64,000 bases of DNA from Thysanoteuthis rhombus (GCA_963457665.1 OY735222.1:39198408-39262407); one strand, 5' to 3'; positions 12,561-24,375 are shown, counted from the first letter of the stretch. Made by a program: numbers and translations. Notes: generated from the letters alone by a model not told the origin.

Positions 12561-15500
12561 GCATTGGTGTTTTGTAACTTACATTTTTATCATATTTTAT
12601 GCTGTTACAAGACGATGCCTGGCCTCTGTGTATTGGTGTTTTGTAACTTACATTTTTATCATATCTGGTGCTATTATAACACTGGCCTAGGTGCATTTGT
12701 ATTTGCGACTTGCATTTTTCATTTCTTGTGCTGTTATAAGACGATGACTGGCCTATGTACATTGGTGTTTTGTAACTTACATTTTTATCATATCTGGTGC
12801 TATTATAAGACTGGCCTAGGTGCATTTGTATTTGTGACTTACATTTTTCATATCTTGTGCTGTTACAAGACGATGACTGGCCTATGTACATTGGTGTGTT
12901 GTAACTTACATTTTTATCATATCTGGTGCTATTATAAGACTGGTCTAGGTGCATTTGTATTTGTGACTTACATTTTTCATATCTTGTGCTGTTACAAGAC
13001 GATGACTGGCCTATATACATTGGTGTGTTGTAACTTACATTTTTATCATATCTGGTGCTATCATAAGACTATCACTGGCCTAGGTGCATTTCTATTTGTG
13101 ACTTACATTTTTCATATCTTGTGCTGTTACAAGACGATGACTGGCCTATATACATTGGTGTGTTGTAACTTACATTTTTATCATATCTGGTGCTATCATA
13201 AGACTATCACTGGCCTAGGTGCATTTCTATTTGTGACTTACATTTTTCATATCTTGTGCTGTTACAAGACGATGACTGGCCTATATACATTGGTGTGTTG
13301 TAACTTACATTTTTATCATATCTGGTGCTATCATAAGACTATCACTGGCCTAGGTGCATTTCTATTTGTGACTTACATTTTTCATATCTGGTGCTGTTAC
13401 AAGACAATGACTGGTCTTTGTACATTGGTGTGTTGTAACTTACATTTTTATCATATCTGGTGCTATCATAAGACTATCACTGGCCTATGTGCATTGGTGT
13501 ATTGTAACCTACATTTTTATCATATCTGGTGCTATCATAAGACTATCACTGGCCTATATACATTGGTGTGTTGTAACTTACATTTTTATCATATCTGGTG
13601 CTATCATAAGACTATCACTGGCCTTTGTGCATTTGTGTTTGTGACTTACATTTTTATCATATCTAGTGCTATCATAAGACTATCACTGGCCTAGGTGCAT
13701 TTCTATTTGTGACTTACATCTTTCATATCTGGTGCTGTTACAAGACGATGACTGGTCTTTGTACATTGATGTGTTGTAACTTACATTTTTATCATATCTG
13801 GTGCTATCATAAGACTATCACTGGCCTATGTGCATTGGTGTATTGTAACCTATATTTTTATCATATCTGGTGCTATCATAAGACTATCACTGGCCTTTGT
13901 GCATTTGTGTTTGTAACTTACATTTTTATCATATCTGGTGCTATCATAAGACTATCACTGGCCTAGGTGCATTTCTATTTGTGACTTACATCTTTCATAT
14001 CTGGTGCTGTTACAAGACGATGACTGGTCTTTGTACATTGATGTGTTGTAACTTACATTTTTATCATATCTGGTGCTATCATAAGACTATCACTGGCCTA
14101 TGTGCATTGATGTATTGTAACCTACATTTTTATCATATCTGGTGCTATCATAAGACTATCACTGGCCTTTGTACATTGGTGTGTTGTAACTTACATTTTT
14201 ATCATATCTGGTGCTATCATAAGACTATCACTGGCCTAGGTGCATTTGTGTTTGTAACTTACATTTTTCATATCTGGTGCTGTTACAAGACGATGACTGG
14301 CCTATGTACATTAGCGAGTTGTAACTTACATTTTTATCATATCTGGTGCTATTACAAGACGATGGCTGGTCTATGTGCATTGGTGTATTGTAACTTACAT
14401 TTTTATCATATCTGGTGCTATCATAAGACTCTCACTGGCCTAGGTGCATTTGTGTTTGTGACTTACATTTTTATCATATCTGGTGCTATCATAAGACTAT
14501 CACTGGCCTAGGTGCATTTGTGTTTGTGACTTACATTTTTCATATCTTGTGCTGTTATAAGGCGATGATTGGCCTATGTACATTGGTGTTTTGTAACTTA
14601 TATTTTTATCATATCTGGTGCTATCATAAGACTATCACTGGCCTAGGCGCATTTCTATTTGTGACTTACATTTTTCATATCTTGTGCTGTTACAAGACGA
14701 TGACTGGCCTATATACATTGGTGTGTTGTAACTTACATTTTTATCATATCTGGTGCTATCATAAGACTATCACTGGCCTAGGTGCATTTCTATTTGTGAC
14801 TTACATCTTTCATATCTGGTGCTGTTACAAGACAATGACTGGTCTTTGTACATTGGTGTGTTGTAACTTACATTTTTATCATATCTGGTGCTATCATAAG
14901 ACTATCACTGGCCTATGTGCATTGGTGTATTGTAACCTACATTTTTATCATATCTGGTGCTATCATAAGACTATCACTGGCCTATATACATTGGTGTGTT
15001 GTAACTTACATTTTTATCATATCTGGTGCTATCATAAGACTATCACTGGCCTAGGTGCATTTCTATTTGTGACTTACATTTTTCATATCTTGTGCTGTTA
15101 CAAGACGATGACTGGCCTATATACATTGGTGTGTTGTAACTTACATTTTTATCATATCTGGTGCTATCATAAGACTATCACTGGCCTTTGTGCATTTGTG
15201 TTTGTGACTTACATTTTTATCATATCTGGTGCTATCATAAGACTATCACTGGCCTATGTGCATTGGTGTATTGTAACCTACATTTTTATCATATCTGGTG
15301 CTATCATAAGACTATCACTGGCCTTTGTGCATTCGTGTTTGTGACTTACATTTTTATCATATCTGGTGCTATCATAAGACTATCACTGGCCTAGGTGCAT
15401 TTGTGTTTGTGACTTACATTTTTCATATCTGGTGCTGTTACAAGACGATGACTGGCCTATGTGCATTGGTGTATTGTAACTTACATTTTTATCATATTTG

Positions 15501-15640
15501 GTGCTGTTACAAGACTATCACTGGCCCAGGTACATTTGTGTTTGTAATTTACCTTTTTATCATATCTGGTGCTGTTACAGTCATAAGACTATCACTGGCT
15601 TATGTACATTGGTGTGTTTTAACTCACATTATTTCATATT
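12561..15640 (+). repeat. Satellite array, about 45 units of 67-69 bp
   Basis: Core unit: ACTTACATTTTTATCATATC, TGGTGCTATCATAAGAC, TATCACTGGCC, a variable TGTGCATT segment. Two main unit types alternate: one with TTTATCATATC and ATCATAAGACTATCACT (68-69 bp), one with TTTCATATC and GTTACAAGACGATGACT (67 bp). Dimers of 135 bp begin at 13033, 13168 and 13303. Rare variants recur at 272 bp (CAAGACGATG...GTCTTTGTACATTGATG near 13741 and 14013) and at 1428 bp (AAGACAATGA at 13401 and 14829), so higher-order blocks exist. The plus strand is open for 390, 204 and 274 codons; the minus strand for 170 codons at the left end. Confidence 0.95.
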
Positions 15641-15760
15641 TGGTGCCGTCCCTAGACCATTACTGACCTACAAAAAAATGAAGTATCATAATATTAACGT
15701 TTCGAAACATTCATTTTTATTAGTATTTCTCCTGAGGTAAAAAAAAATTCAAAGGCCTAT
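15641..15760 (+). repeat. Decayed right edge of the satellite array
   Basis: The sequence keeps TTACTGACCTAC, AAATGAAGTATCATAATATTA and CATTCATTTTTATTA, again containing the AATGAAGTAT segment missing from core units and present at the left edge. Confidence 0.55.
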
Positions 15761-15789
15761 GAGAATAAGAAATGATCATTACTGGATCA

Positions 15790-15965
15790 CAGTCCGTTCC
15801 AAAGGTACATGTTTGGAAGGAACTTGACTTTCTGGAGCAATCTGCCATGATAGTCACGTGAAAAGATTTCCGTTCGTCGTACGAAACTATGGCTTTAAAG
15901 TATTTAGGTAACTTTCAATTTTTGATTTTTAGTAGCTTTCTCGCGAACCAATAATCCAAATACTT
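15790..15965 (+). repeat. Dispersed repeat family D, copy 1 (no palindromic insert)
   Basis: GTTCCAAAGG, TTTGGAAGGAACTTG, CGTACGAAACTATGGCTTT and TTTCTCGCGAACC match in order the copies at 59.18-59.54 kb (plus) and 21.95-22.19 kb (minus). Confidence 0.6.
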
Positions 15966-16595
15966 TCGATACTGCAATGGCTGGTGTGCTGAATAATATA
16001 TATGGTGGATATCCACTACGTACCACGGCCAGATGTTGAGTTATTTTGATGCATACACACACGCACACACACACGCATACACACACCGATTTCTGCCATT
16101 ATAGTTAGGTACTTTGATGTAATATCAAAAAGATTTTATCACAACTGGAACTGTAGCTGCCTGTACTCAAAATTACATTTATTACGCTAAATAGTAGCAG
16201 CAAAAAGATTATACCCCGATGATCAGCTTTGACGGACTTTTTCCAGAATATTCCAGTATTTCATATGAAGGCGTACTGGCCGCTCTCATACTAAGTCGAC
16301 GGTTCTCAGAACTGGGGATATTTGATGTTAAGACTAATTTTCAAATCGGTTAATTGCTTTTGTAGGAAATTAAGCGACCCAAAGTGGTTAAAGAGAGATA
16401 AACACAGTTCATGTCGTTGGTTAAGATAGAAAGATACAATATAGAGAGTGGGAAAAGAAAGGGGAAATATTTTTTTCTTCTTTACATCACACGACGTCAT
16501 CTTATTCTTTTTGTTTAGATCAATTCTCGAGATGAAAAAATAGGAAGTACAAGAAAGAAAGAAAAGCGAGAAAGAAGACCATACAGTGTTTATAA
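15966..16595. other. No gene; short (AC)n tract
   Basis: An AC/ACGC microsatellite lies at about 16048-16086. The rest is unassigned. Confidence 0.5.
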
Positions 16596-16599
16596 GTAG

Positions 16600-16890
16600 T
16601 ATATACAGTCCAAGATAACATCCATTGTAAGCATATGCAATACTCTTCCATGGGAATAGAGCACTCTGGTTGATGAGGAATTTCTGTTTAAATGGATATA
16701 TCGTTTAAATTCAGTCTTCCTGACTGTCCAGTTCCGTAGTCCAGAAGTAGGGTATCGGCCTCCGGGCCTGAAGTGAAGGTTACAATCCTGCATAGCAGTA
16801 CTGGATGGGATAATGGGAAGTTTATAGCCACACTGAAGAGATGTAAGACATCGAAACAGCTACCTGTGGATGACACAATTTTTTTTTTTT
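16600..16890 (+). repeat. Dispersed repeat family B, copy 1
   Basis: Matches 32.27-32.57 kb along about 290 bp, for example AGCACTCTGGTTGATG versus GATCACTCTGGTGGATG, and TAGCCACACTGAAGAG with CTGTGGATGACA near the end. Both copies end at a tract of T or TTATTA followed by a TA-rich run. Element class unknown. Confidence 0.65.
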
Positions 16891-16893
16891 TAA

Positions 16894-16899
<6 letters not shown>

Positions 16900-16973
<74 letters not shown>
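16900..16973. repeat. (TA)n microsatellite
   Basis: About 70 bp of pure TA following a T12 run. Confidence 0.95.
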
Positions 16974-16976
<3 letters not shown>

Positions 16977-17132
16977 GATTTGTCAATGAATTATATTGCA
17001 TTTTAAACGATTTTTTTAGTTTCATTTTTGATGCAATCATTATTTTTGTTTCAAACGATTCAACGGTGATTTGCTTGAGAAAAGCAATTGGGAATAAATA
17101 GTTCTATTACAGAATCAAATGTAGACAAACGA

Positions 17133-17135
<3 letters not shown>

Positions 17136-17216
<81 letters not shown>
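17136..17216. repeat. (CA)n(TA)n compound microsatellite
   Basis: About 25 bp of CA followed by about 55 bp of TA. Confidence 0.95.
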
Positions 17217-17384
17217 CATTGCAGTTTTTGAACCGAATCCGTTCTTTTTCTTGTTTCAGGTCTAACAGATCGACATCTGAGAAGCGTATGTCCTCGCTTA
17301 AAGTTGTTCCGTGCAGACGTTGTTCCGTTATAAATTTCATGAGAAAAATAAAACCAAATAGCGTGAAATAAAGATCTGTAAAAG

Positions 17385-17485
17385 TGTATGATTATCGTGT
17401 CGTTTCCTCCCAATAAAACCTGTCGATCTGTTTGTTTCAACATGTTTCTGAGTTTTATTACGCAGTTTCCCTTTTGATGTCTGGC
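17385..17485 (+). repeat. Dispersed repeat, pair of 34.35-34.44 kb
   Basis: Shared in order: CAATAAAACYTGT, GATCTGTTTGTTTCAAC versus GATTCATTTGTTTTAAC, TGAGTTTTATT and TTCCCYTTTGATGT. Confidence 0.55.
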
Positions 17486-18530
17486 CGCTCAGTCTACACG
17501 TGCTAATGGATAAAGAAGGCGAGGCGTCAATTGGTGTCCACGTTTCACCAACACCTCCAACTCCACTCACATGAAGTTCAAACCCCTTCATCAGCACTTT
17601 ATCTTGTTCCGAACTTCTTCCGTCTTTCATTGTTTTTCTCACACATCTGTTTCTTTGAGTCTCTATCAGCAGAAAACTTAACAGGTTTTCTTTCTCTTCC
17701 CCTGTGTCTTGCACTGTCGAAGAGCCAATGTTGTAATACTAACACAAGTTCTTGGTCAACATATCAACTGTTCAGTTTTTAACCTTATCTTTGATTATAA
17801 TATTGGGATTATAATAGGGTGTTTTCGCTTCACGGCACGGAATGGATTTGTTTTATTCATTTGAATTATAACTGCAGTACAACAAGAGCAAACGATATTA
17901 ATAAATGGAGAAAAGAGGCAGGAATCGCTGGTCTGTGTTAACAAAATGGTGCGAACAGTTGAGCAGATCTGGTGCAATTGAAACAATGCACAGTAAGTTG
18001 GTGGGGCACCCCAGGAGATTTGAGATGACAGTGACCGAGGGAATTTGAAGTCAGCGCTGAATCAGTGAAGGAACCGAATCACAGGCAGCCGTATCAGTGA
18101 AGGTCTTCTGTATGATCAAGCTGACATGCGCAAACAATGAATACTATTGTCGAGTCATTTCAGGCACATGAAACTGGCAGGTTAGAGGATGAAGATCATC
18201 AACAATAATAGTTTTTGCAAATCTTCAGAGGAATTACAAAGGACTTGTAGATAATCCTGGAGAGGGTAACCTCCGTGTGCAAAGTCAGGAGTGGATTTGG
18301 GAGGAGTGTCCAGGGTGTCAATCCCACACCTAATTGAACAAACGTAGCCACCAAAGGTGGTGGAGGCTCCTGGCCGTACCGTTTTATCTACAGGCTTGAA
18401 AATTGACGTCAGTACTCCACTAGGCCCCTTCTAAAAATATCTCCTTTTGTTTCATTTTTTGGAAAAATCCTTTTTGTCGTTTGGGAACGCCTTGCCCTTA
18501 TTTTGACGTGTTTATTAATATTCTTTGTTA
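17486..18530. other. No gene recognised
   Basis: A 125-codon minus frame (17714-17337) covers part of this stretch. It starts in unassigned DNA and runs into the dispersed repeat above, so I take it as chance. The rest is unassigned. Confidence 0.45.
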
Positions 18531-18534
18531 ATAT

Positions 18535-18720
18535 TCTCCAGAATCTAGATGTTTCTAGATGTTTTTACACTATAATAAACGTTTTCCAGTTGAAAACGCC
18601 AGTGATGTCATAAAAAGAATTTACTCTGACCATATTTATTCTTCCAGGGAATTTTTTTCATATGACTCCACTTTTTGACGCTATGGCTGTTCAATTACTA
18701 TCATATTTAAATAAATAGAT
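18535..18720 (+). pseudogene. Unknown coding-like relic, copy 2 (VENASD motif)
   Basis: Reads FPVENASDVIKRIYSDHIYSS then REFFSYDSTF, a stop, and RYGCSITIIFK; homologous to the minus-strand frame at 6.8-7.0 kb. It is preceded by GAATCTAGATGTTTCTAGATG, like the palindrome beside the other copy. The internal stop says it is not functional here. Confidence 0.4.
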
Positions 18721-18989
18721 GAGGGAATTTTATAATTGAAAAAAAAATAATCCAAAGTAGCCATAAATCGACCTTAAAAACAAAAAAAAATATTGTTTTC
18801 ATCAAATATAAGTAAGATAAGTTTTTATTTATTGGTTTTGTAGTAAATGTCTATGATTGATTTTTCTACTTCACTCTTTCAATAACTCTAGAGCTAAAAA
18901 AAAGCTGACTCTTATACAGGTGGAAAATGCTAATTCCCATCTTCTTGCTTTCGATGTTTAAAATTTGCTCTCTTTTTCACGTATCTATT

Positions 18990-19710
18990 TTGAAAAATAT
19001 TTCTTCCAGTCTGGACCCTAACCCAAATTCCGAATCCTGAACCCCTCCTCCTGCTCAACATCCTAGTTTTGCCCCTGAAAGTGATTCTCAACTAGTTTAC
19101 TTTAATTTTCCAGCAACACAGCAATCGTGGGGAAACATAGACCTCTCTGGGAACATGTATTATAAACGAAGTGCAGTGTGTTGAAAACCGTCGACCAAAG
19201 CTGTCAGAAAATCTGTCATCAAAGGTTTCTTTAGTTTTTTGAGTTTGCCTGTATTTTAATATGTATATTTCAAGTACAGGCCGCGCCAATGGAATCTCAG
19301 CAAGGACAGCTGCAGCCGTAACCAGAATAAAGCATGACTTATACTTTATTTGTAAGGATAATATTTCCCTTTGGATCCTCCACCGCCACTCCTTGCTCAA
19401 AATCCTGGACTCCTCCTCAAAATTCTGGATCCGCCCTGGAGTAGTGTAGTGTGAACCCCAAACTAAGCCATTGAAAGCCGTAACCAGCGTAAAAGCACTA
19501 ATTTTGCTCTATTTGTAGAAAAAATATTTCCTTTTGGACCCACCCCACCCCTTTCACAAGATCCCAGACCCCTTCTCAAAATTCTGGATCCCCCCCTGAA
19601 AGTGATTCCTTACAAGTTTAATTTTCCAGTTGCACATTGATCGAGAGGAAACAGAGACTCTCCTGGAAAGAGGTATGGTAAACAAAGAGAGAGTTGCGTG
19701 TTTCACATAA
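18990..19710 (+). repeat. Three-module degenerate tandem repeat
   Basis: A module reading ATATTTCCTTTTGGACCC, CTCAAAATTCTGGATCC, AAAGTGATTC, TTAATTTTCCAG and GGAAACAGAGACTCTC is seen at about 18991-19170, 19355-19445 (incomplete) and 19528-19710. A MITE fragment (19180-19255) lies between modules 1 and 2. Confidence 0.6.
19180..19255 (+). mobile_element. MITE family M fragment (left end)
   Basis: GAAAACCGTCGACCAAAGCT, then GTTTCTTTAGTTTTTTGAG, matches the left end of the family described at 61.4-61.9 kb. Confidence 0.5.
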
Positions 19711-20059
19711 GGTGTTTTTCTACTTTGGGTCAGGTGGAAACGAGGCAGAAATTACCTGGTGATAAACAGTCGCTTTAAAGAAAGCCAAACCAGACTCACT
19801 TCTTTATCCGGAGATACAGTTACCAACGTCGGGATCCCACAGTGTTTATGGGGTCATGAAGTACAAAGTGAACGTCAAAGTAACTCTGCAAATATAATGG
19901 TTTCCCTTATTTATAATGGCGATTGCACTGCATGGGTCGGACGGACACAGTAGTTCGTGAAAGGGAGAAAGAATAAAGTGCACATGTTAGTAATAACAAA
20001 CTTTGTCTACTTACCTCGTTTACCTACCTGGAATTACTTTCGAAATTATTTTGCGTTTA
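19711..20059. other. No gene recognised
   Basis: Unassigned DNA with short frames only. Confidence 0.5.
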
Positions 20060-20575
20060 ACACCTTTTCTTCCCTTATTTTTTTTTTTGCTGGTTTCTGG
20101 TGTCTTTTCGTGATATCTTTGTCTATTGTTTTTTTTTTATTCAAAATTCTTTTTTTTTTCATTCTTTGTTTTTTTTTATAAATCTTTTTTAAAGTATTTT
20201 GTTTTTTTGTTTGTTTGTTTTTAAATAATAATCTTGCTTTTTGAGTTTTGATTTATGCCTTCGTTTGTTTTGAAACGTTTTGTTCCTATTGAAAAGAATT
20301 TGGTTTCGTTTTTGATTCGAAATTACTTTTTTGTTTTTCACACCTTGTCTTTCTTTTTGTTGTTATTGCTGTTTTTGTCTTTTTTCCCTCATCTTTTTAA
20401 ATATCATTTGTTTTTATTATTTTCTTCCTCTTTTTTTTAAAAACATTTAGTTGTTTCTTTGATTTGTTTTTTTTATTCTAATTTATTTTTACGCAGATGC
20501 CTTTGTTTATTTTTATCTGTATTTGTTATGTTTTTTTTAATTTTAACTTCTATTTTTTTTTTTTTTTTGACATCA
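20060..20575. repeat. T-rich low-complexity block, probably an old duplication
   Basis: Strong strand asymmetry: long T runs with sparse A and almost no G. CGAAATTATTTTGCG and ACACCTTTTC near 20040-20065 recur as CGAAATTACTTTTTTG and CACACCTTGTC near 20320-20345, suggesting two copies about 280 bp apart. Confidence 0.6.
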
Positions 20576-20929
20576 TTCTGATGTAGGGACTTCGTTGGCT
20601 CGTCCATCTTAAGTTACAGCACCGGCAAGATTTTTTTTCACCGGTTTGAAAAGATGTTGAGGAGTTTCACCTGTACGGTAATTCTAACTCAGTTATCAAC
20701 CTGATCTACTTACGCTTCTGTTTCAATCTTACTATAACAAGAATGGTTAAAAGACAGGTAGGAAATTTCTTCTTATTCCTCCGTGCCATCTTCTTGTTAA
20801 AACGGGTTTTGCAAAAATTGAATAGATTTTGAACGACAGTAGATTTTGTCATTTGAAGAAAAAAAATGATAATAGCTGTTGCAACAACACAAAAAAACTA
20901 TCGCATTCTTTTGAGTAGTTTCTATCGTA

Positions 20930-21575
20930 CAAAAAAAATTCGTAATTGTACAATAGTTTTTACAAAAGGACAAAGGCCTTTGCACTCTGAAAATAGGCTC
21001 TTATTGTATAAAAAAGATTTTTTACAATTGTTCAATAATCTTTGCCACAGTATCAAAGGTTTTGCTGTTTTGCCACCTGCAAAAAGCTTTTGAATTGATC
21101 AAAGCGTTATGGAGAAAACTCAAATAAGTTTATTCATTGAAAATAGACATTTGCCAATTGAATGAAAACTCTTACAAGGTTAAACTATTTTTTGCAACAG
21201 TATGAAAGGCTTTTTCTCGGAATATAACATCAATCACAATACAGTAAAGGTTTCTGCACTATAAAATTTGGCTTTTGTTGTGTGAAAAATAACTTTGCAA
21301 TATGATAAAAGGTTTTTCATAATGAAAATTGGCTCAGTTATGTGGAAGGAAGGTTTTCGCAAGACAATTGGTTTTTGTACGATGGAAATTGGCTTTTGTT
21401 AGAAGGAAAAACAAAGGACAAAAGATTTATGGTTATGAAAATCAGTTTTTGTTTTGTGAAAGGAAGTTTTTTTGCAAGATGACAAAAGTTTTTTCACTAT
21501 GGAAATTGGCCTTTGTTAAGTGGAAAGATGTGTTTTTAAGATGACAAAAGGTTTTTGCACTATGAAAATTGTGAT
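20930..21575 (+). repeat. Degenerate tandem repeat, period about 62 bp
   Basis: Unit of the form GACAAAAGGTTTTTGCACTA, TGAAAATTGGCTTTTGTTA, TGTGGAAAGAAGGTTTTTGC. The last two clear starts are 21481 and 21543. Leftward copies become progressively diverged. A 71-codon frame (21329-21544) is a by-product. Confidence 0.75.
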
Positions 21576-21644
21576 AGAAAAGTTCGTGCAAGGATAAATT
21601 ATTTAATGTAATTTATTTGAATTAATCTTAAAGAGCACTCCTGC

Positions 21645-21850
21645 ATGAATAATTTGGAAATTTAATTCGTGGGAATGACCTTTTCAGAGCTCTAATAATG
21701 TTTTCGTTGCATTAAACTAAAATCCTCATTAGCAAGTGTTGGAGAATCTTTTCTACTTTATAACAACCATGAAATGTCCAACCCGCTGAAATTTTAACCA
21801 TTTTAGCTACTGATCTGGAGAAATTAGTACCGTCGAGCGTAAGAAAATAC
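21645..21850 (+). repeat. Dispersed repeat family C, copy 1
   Basis: Shares with 24.15-24.37 kb: TTTTCAGAGCTCT, TAAAATCCTCATTAGCAAGTG, CTTTATAACA and GAYCTGGAGAAATT in the same order. Confidence 0.65.
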
Positions 21851-21949
21851 GCTAAAATATTACAGAAAGCCTATACAAAAGTTATCTCACTATACCTACC
21901 AATAACCGAAGAAATATTTGTATGTAGATTATGCGCCGTGATTACTCGA

Positions 21950-22190
21950 CAACAGTTCAGCGGTTCTCGAGAAATGTAATGCAAATAAATCAAAAACTAC
22001 ATATCATTTATTTTCTTTCTAAAACAGATCTAAATTTCGATATAAAATATCTAAATTGGCTATACATCTAAATTTAGATGAAGAATATGTAAATTGGCAA
22101 CACTAAAAGAAATAACTGAAATTATTCGAAGCCATAGTTTTGTACGACTGACGGAAATTTATTTTACCTGACAATTATGGCAGGCTGCCC
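21950..22190 (-). repeat. Dispersed repeat family D, copy 2, with TA-rich palindromic units
   Basis: On the minus strand: GGCAGCCTGCCATAATTGTC, TTTCCGTCAGTCGTACAAAA, then AGTGTTGCCAATTTACATA, two units containing ATCTAAATTTAGAT, and finally TTTCTCGAGAACCG. The outer parts match 15.8 and 59.2 kb; the inner palindromic units are shared with 59.3-59.5 kb only. Confidence 0.6.
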
Positions 22191-23449
22191 CAGACACAAT
22201 AAATTCCAGGCCCTTTCAAAAATGTACCTTCAGAGCGGGCTCTGCCTTAGTTTCATAAACAAGCTAAATCGTTATGTTCTGAAAAGAAAAGAAAATACAA
22301 GTACACTCGGGATAATCTATCAAGGGAGTGAATGTGTCTACGTAAGTGTCTTTGTTCCACAAACTTCTTGCGTTATTACAATCGCTTTGTGTCAGAGGTT
22401 TTACAAGTACAAGACAGGCCACTATGGGGGGGGGAACCTTTTCCTGGATTGTCGAAAATACGAGAGGCAACGAGAAGCGAATCAAATATATCATTTATTA
22501 CCAGAAAATAATGCTCTAATCGATGAGTTACTCAAGTCGTATCCCAAACCCAACCCTAAATTATCTAATTAACCACAACAAATCTTTGCACAAGAATTTT
22601 TTGAAACTATGTCTTCGTTATCAAAAGCAACTGAGAGCCAAGGAATCATTGATTAGCAAAAAATGTTCTAATCAATGCAAAATGCTCACCCCAGCTAATG
22701 CTAACCCTAGCTCCGTGGTTTCGAAATTTTGAAAAGTAAAGGACCCTTTTTTATAAAGAAAATATTCTAGTGGACCCTGATTTCTAGCATTTAGTTTTTA
22801 GTCAGAAAACCGCAATAAGAAAAAAGAATAGAGAGTATTTTTTATTAAAAAACCCAACAATTTTTTTACTTTTAAGAACTCATATTTATTGAAAGTGGAT
22901 TACATTTATTCGAATTCTTGTCCGTGTATAATAATTATGGTTTAAATAGTTTTACAATGGATGATGTACCTCTGCCACTTGGTTCTCAATGTCAGTGTCA
23001 GAGGGAACACTAATGTGGACCACCGATCATCATTTTGCAGATCTTCAGTGGTCCGTAGACCCCAGTTTCGAAGCCACTGCAACCCTGGATTATTTGATCA
23101 ATCACAAAAAATTCATATAAGCTTCTTAAAAAAAGAATACAACACATTGCCATCAATTCCAGATACTTGCCAATGCTTCTCATATTCAAAAGTGTCCACT
23201 TATCCTTAACATTGCATTAATGCTTCTAGGAGTAAATTCCATGAATGCTTCTTTTTTTCTATTAGAATGTTATCATTTTCTCTCACCCGTTAAATGCTCA
23301 TCGCAAGGTAGAATTTCTGTCAAAATGCTTACACACATTCCAATTACAAGACGTGTGGAAACAGAACAAAAACCAGGACATGACTCTTAGATCGTCTGCT
23401 TATTCATTCTACTATAGAAAACTTTAACAATTATTTTTTATTGTTTATC

Positions 23450-23450
<1 letters not shown>
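22191..23450. other. No gene recognised; one unassigned 131-codon frame
   Basis: A plus frame (22177-22572) begins inside repeat D and has no motif I know, and its Gly run comes from a GGGGGGGG tract. I read it as chance. The rest is AT-rich, unassigned. Confidence 0.4.
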
Positions 23451-23451
<1 letters not shown>

Positions 23452-23508
<57 letters not shown>

Positions 23509-23532
23509 GTATATGTGTGTGTGTGTATATAT
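23452..23532. repeat. (AC)n(AT)n(GT)n compound microsatellite
   Basis: CA, TA and TG blocks in succession; the flanking CA and TG blocks are inverted relative to each other, so a hairpin is possible. Confidence 0.95.
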
Positions 23533-23921
23533 GATACACATGTTACTATAAGAGCAAAAAGACGACAGCTGCGCTGCCAATAAAGTCTGATGATCAATCT
23601 TGAGTCAGATGTGGTGTCAGGTCTGAAGCACCATCACCAAAAACCCAGATCCCTCCAGAAGTACCTTACAATAGCACCAGACTTCGTTGATTTCCGTTAC
23701 TGTATGAGAGTGCCATATGAAATCGCAGTCTCATTATATTTTCTTGTATGTAAAGCTCTCCAGTGAATGTTCATTAGTTCAGAAATAAAACTTTGATTCA
23801 ATTATCTGAGATTGTAATTCTATAAAATGCGGATAAACAATGCCAAGACACTGAGCAGATGGTGAACACGAACGTCAGCTGGATATTGGAGACAGCATTC
23901 TACTTTATCTAATATGAAACA

Positions 23922-23922
<1 letters not shown>

Positions 23923-23955
<33 letters not shown>

Positions 23956-23978
23956 GTGTGTGTGTGTGAGTGTGTGTG

Positions 23979-24013
<35 letters not shown>

Positions 24014-24014
24014 T
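23923..24014. repeat. (TA)n(TG)n compound microsatellite
   Basis: Alternating TA and TG blocks. Confidence 0.95.
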
Positions 24015-24147
24015 TCATCAGCAGAGCAAAGGGACGCCATGGTCGAATACTTGTTCTATTTTTTTTAATTGCCGAAACGGGTCCATGGTTTACCGTTTCG
24101 GGAATTCAGCCGATGTGTTTTTTTTATATCTGAATTAGTTTTCTACT

Positions 24148-24375
24148 TGAATTATTTGGAAATATTTAATTGGTTGGAACGACTTTTTCAGAGCTCTGAT
24201 TATTTTCTCGCTGCATTAAGCTAAAATCCTCGTTAGCAAGTGTAGAAAAAAACATTTCCGCTTTATAACAGTGATCAAAACTTCCGCTGATTGATAAAAT
24301 TGTTATAATTTTCAGTAACTGACCTGGAGAAATTGCTGTTGTCAAGCGTGAAAATTCCCACACGAAAAATAAGCA
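24148..24375 (+). repeat. Dispersed repeat family C, copy 2
   Basis: Matches 21.65-21.85 kb as listed there. Confidence 0.65.

Noticed and set aside
12561..15640. CRISPR-like array
   Set aside because: Repeats are head to tail without unique spacers, in a eukaryotic context; it is a satellite.
17060..17443. 127-codon minus frame
   Set aside because: Half of it is (TA)n/(CA)n translation and the rest lies in a dispersed repeat.
22177..22572. 131-codon plus frame as a gene
   Set aside because: Its start lies inside repeat D and it passes a poly-G run; no motif or codon signal.
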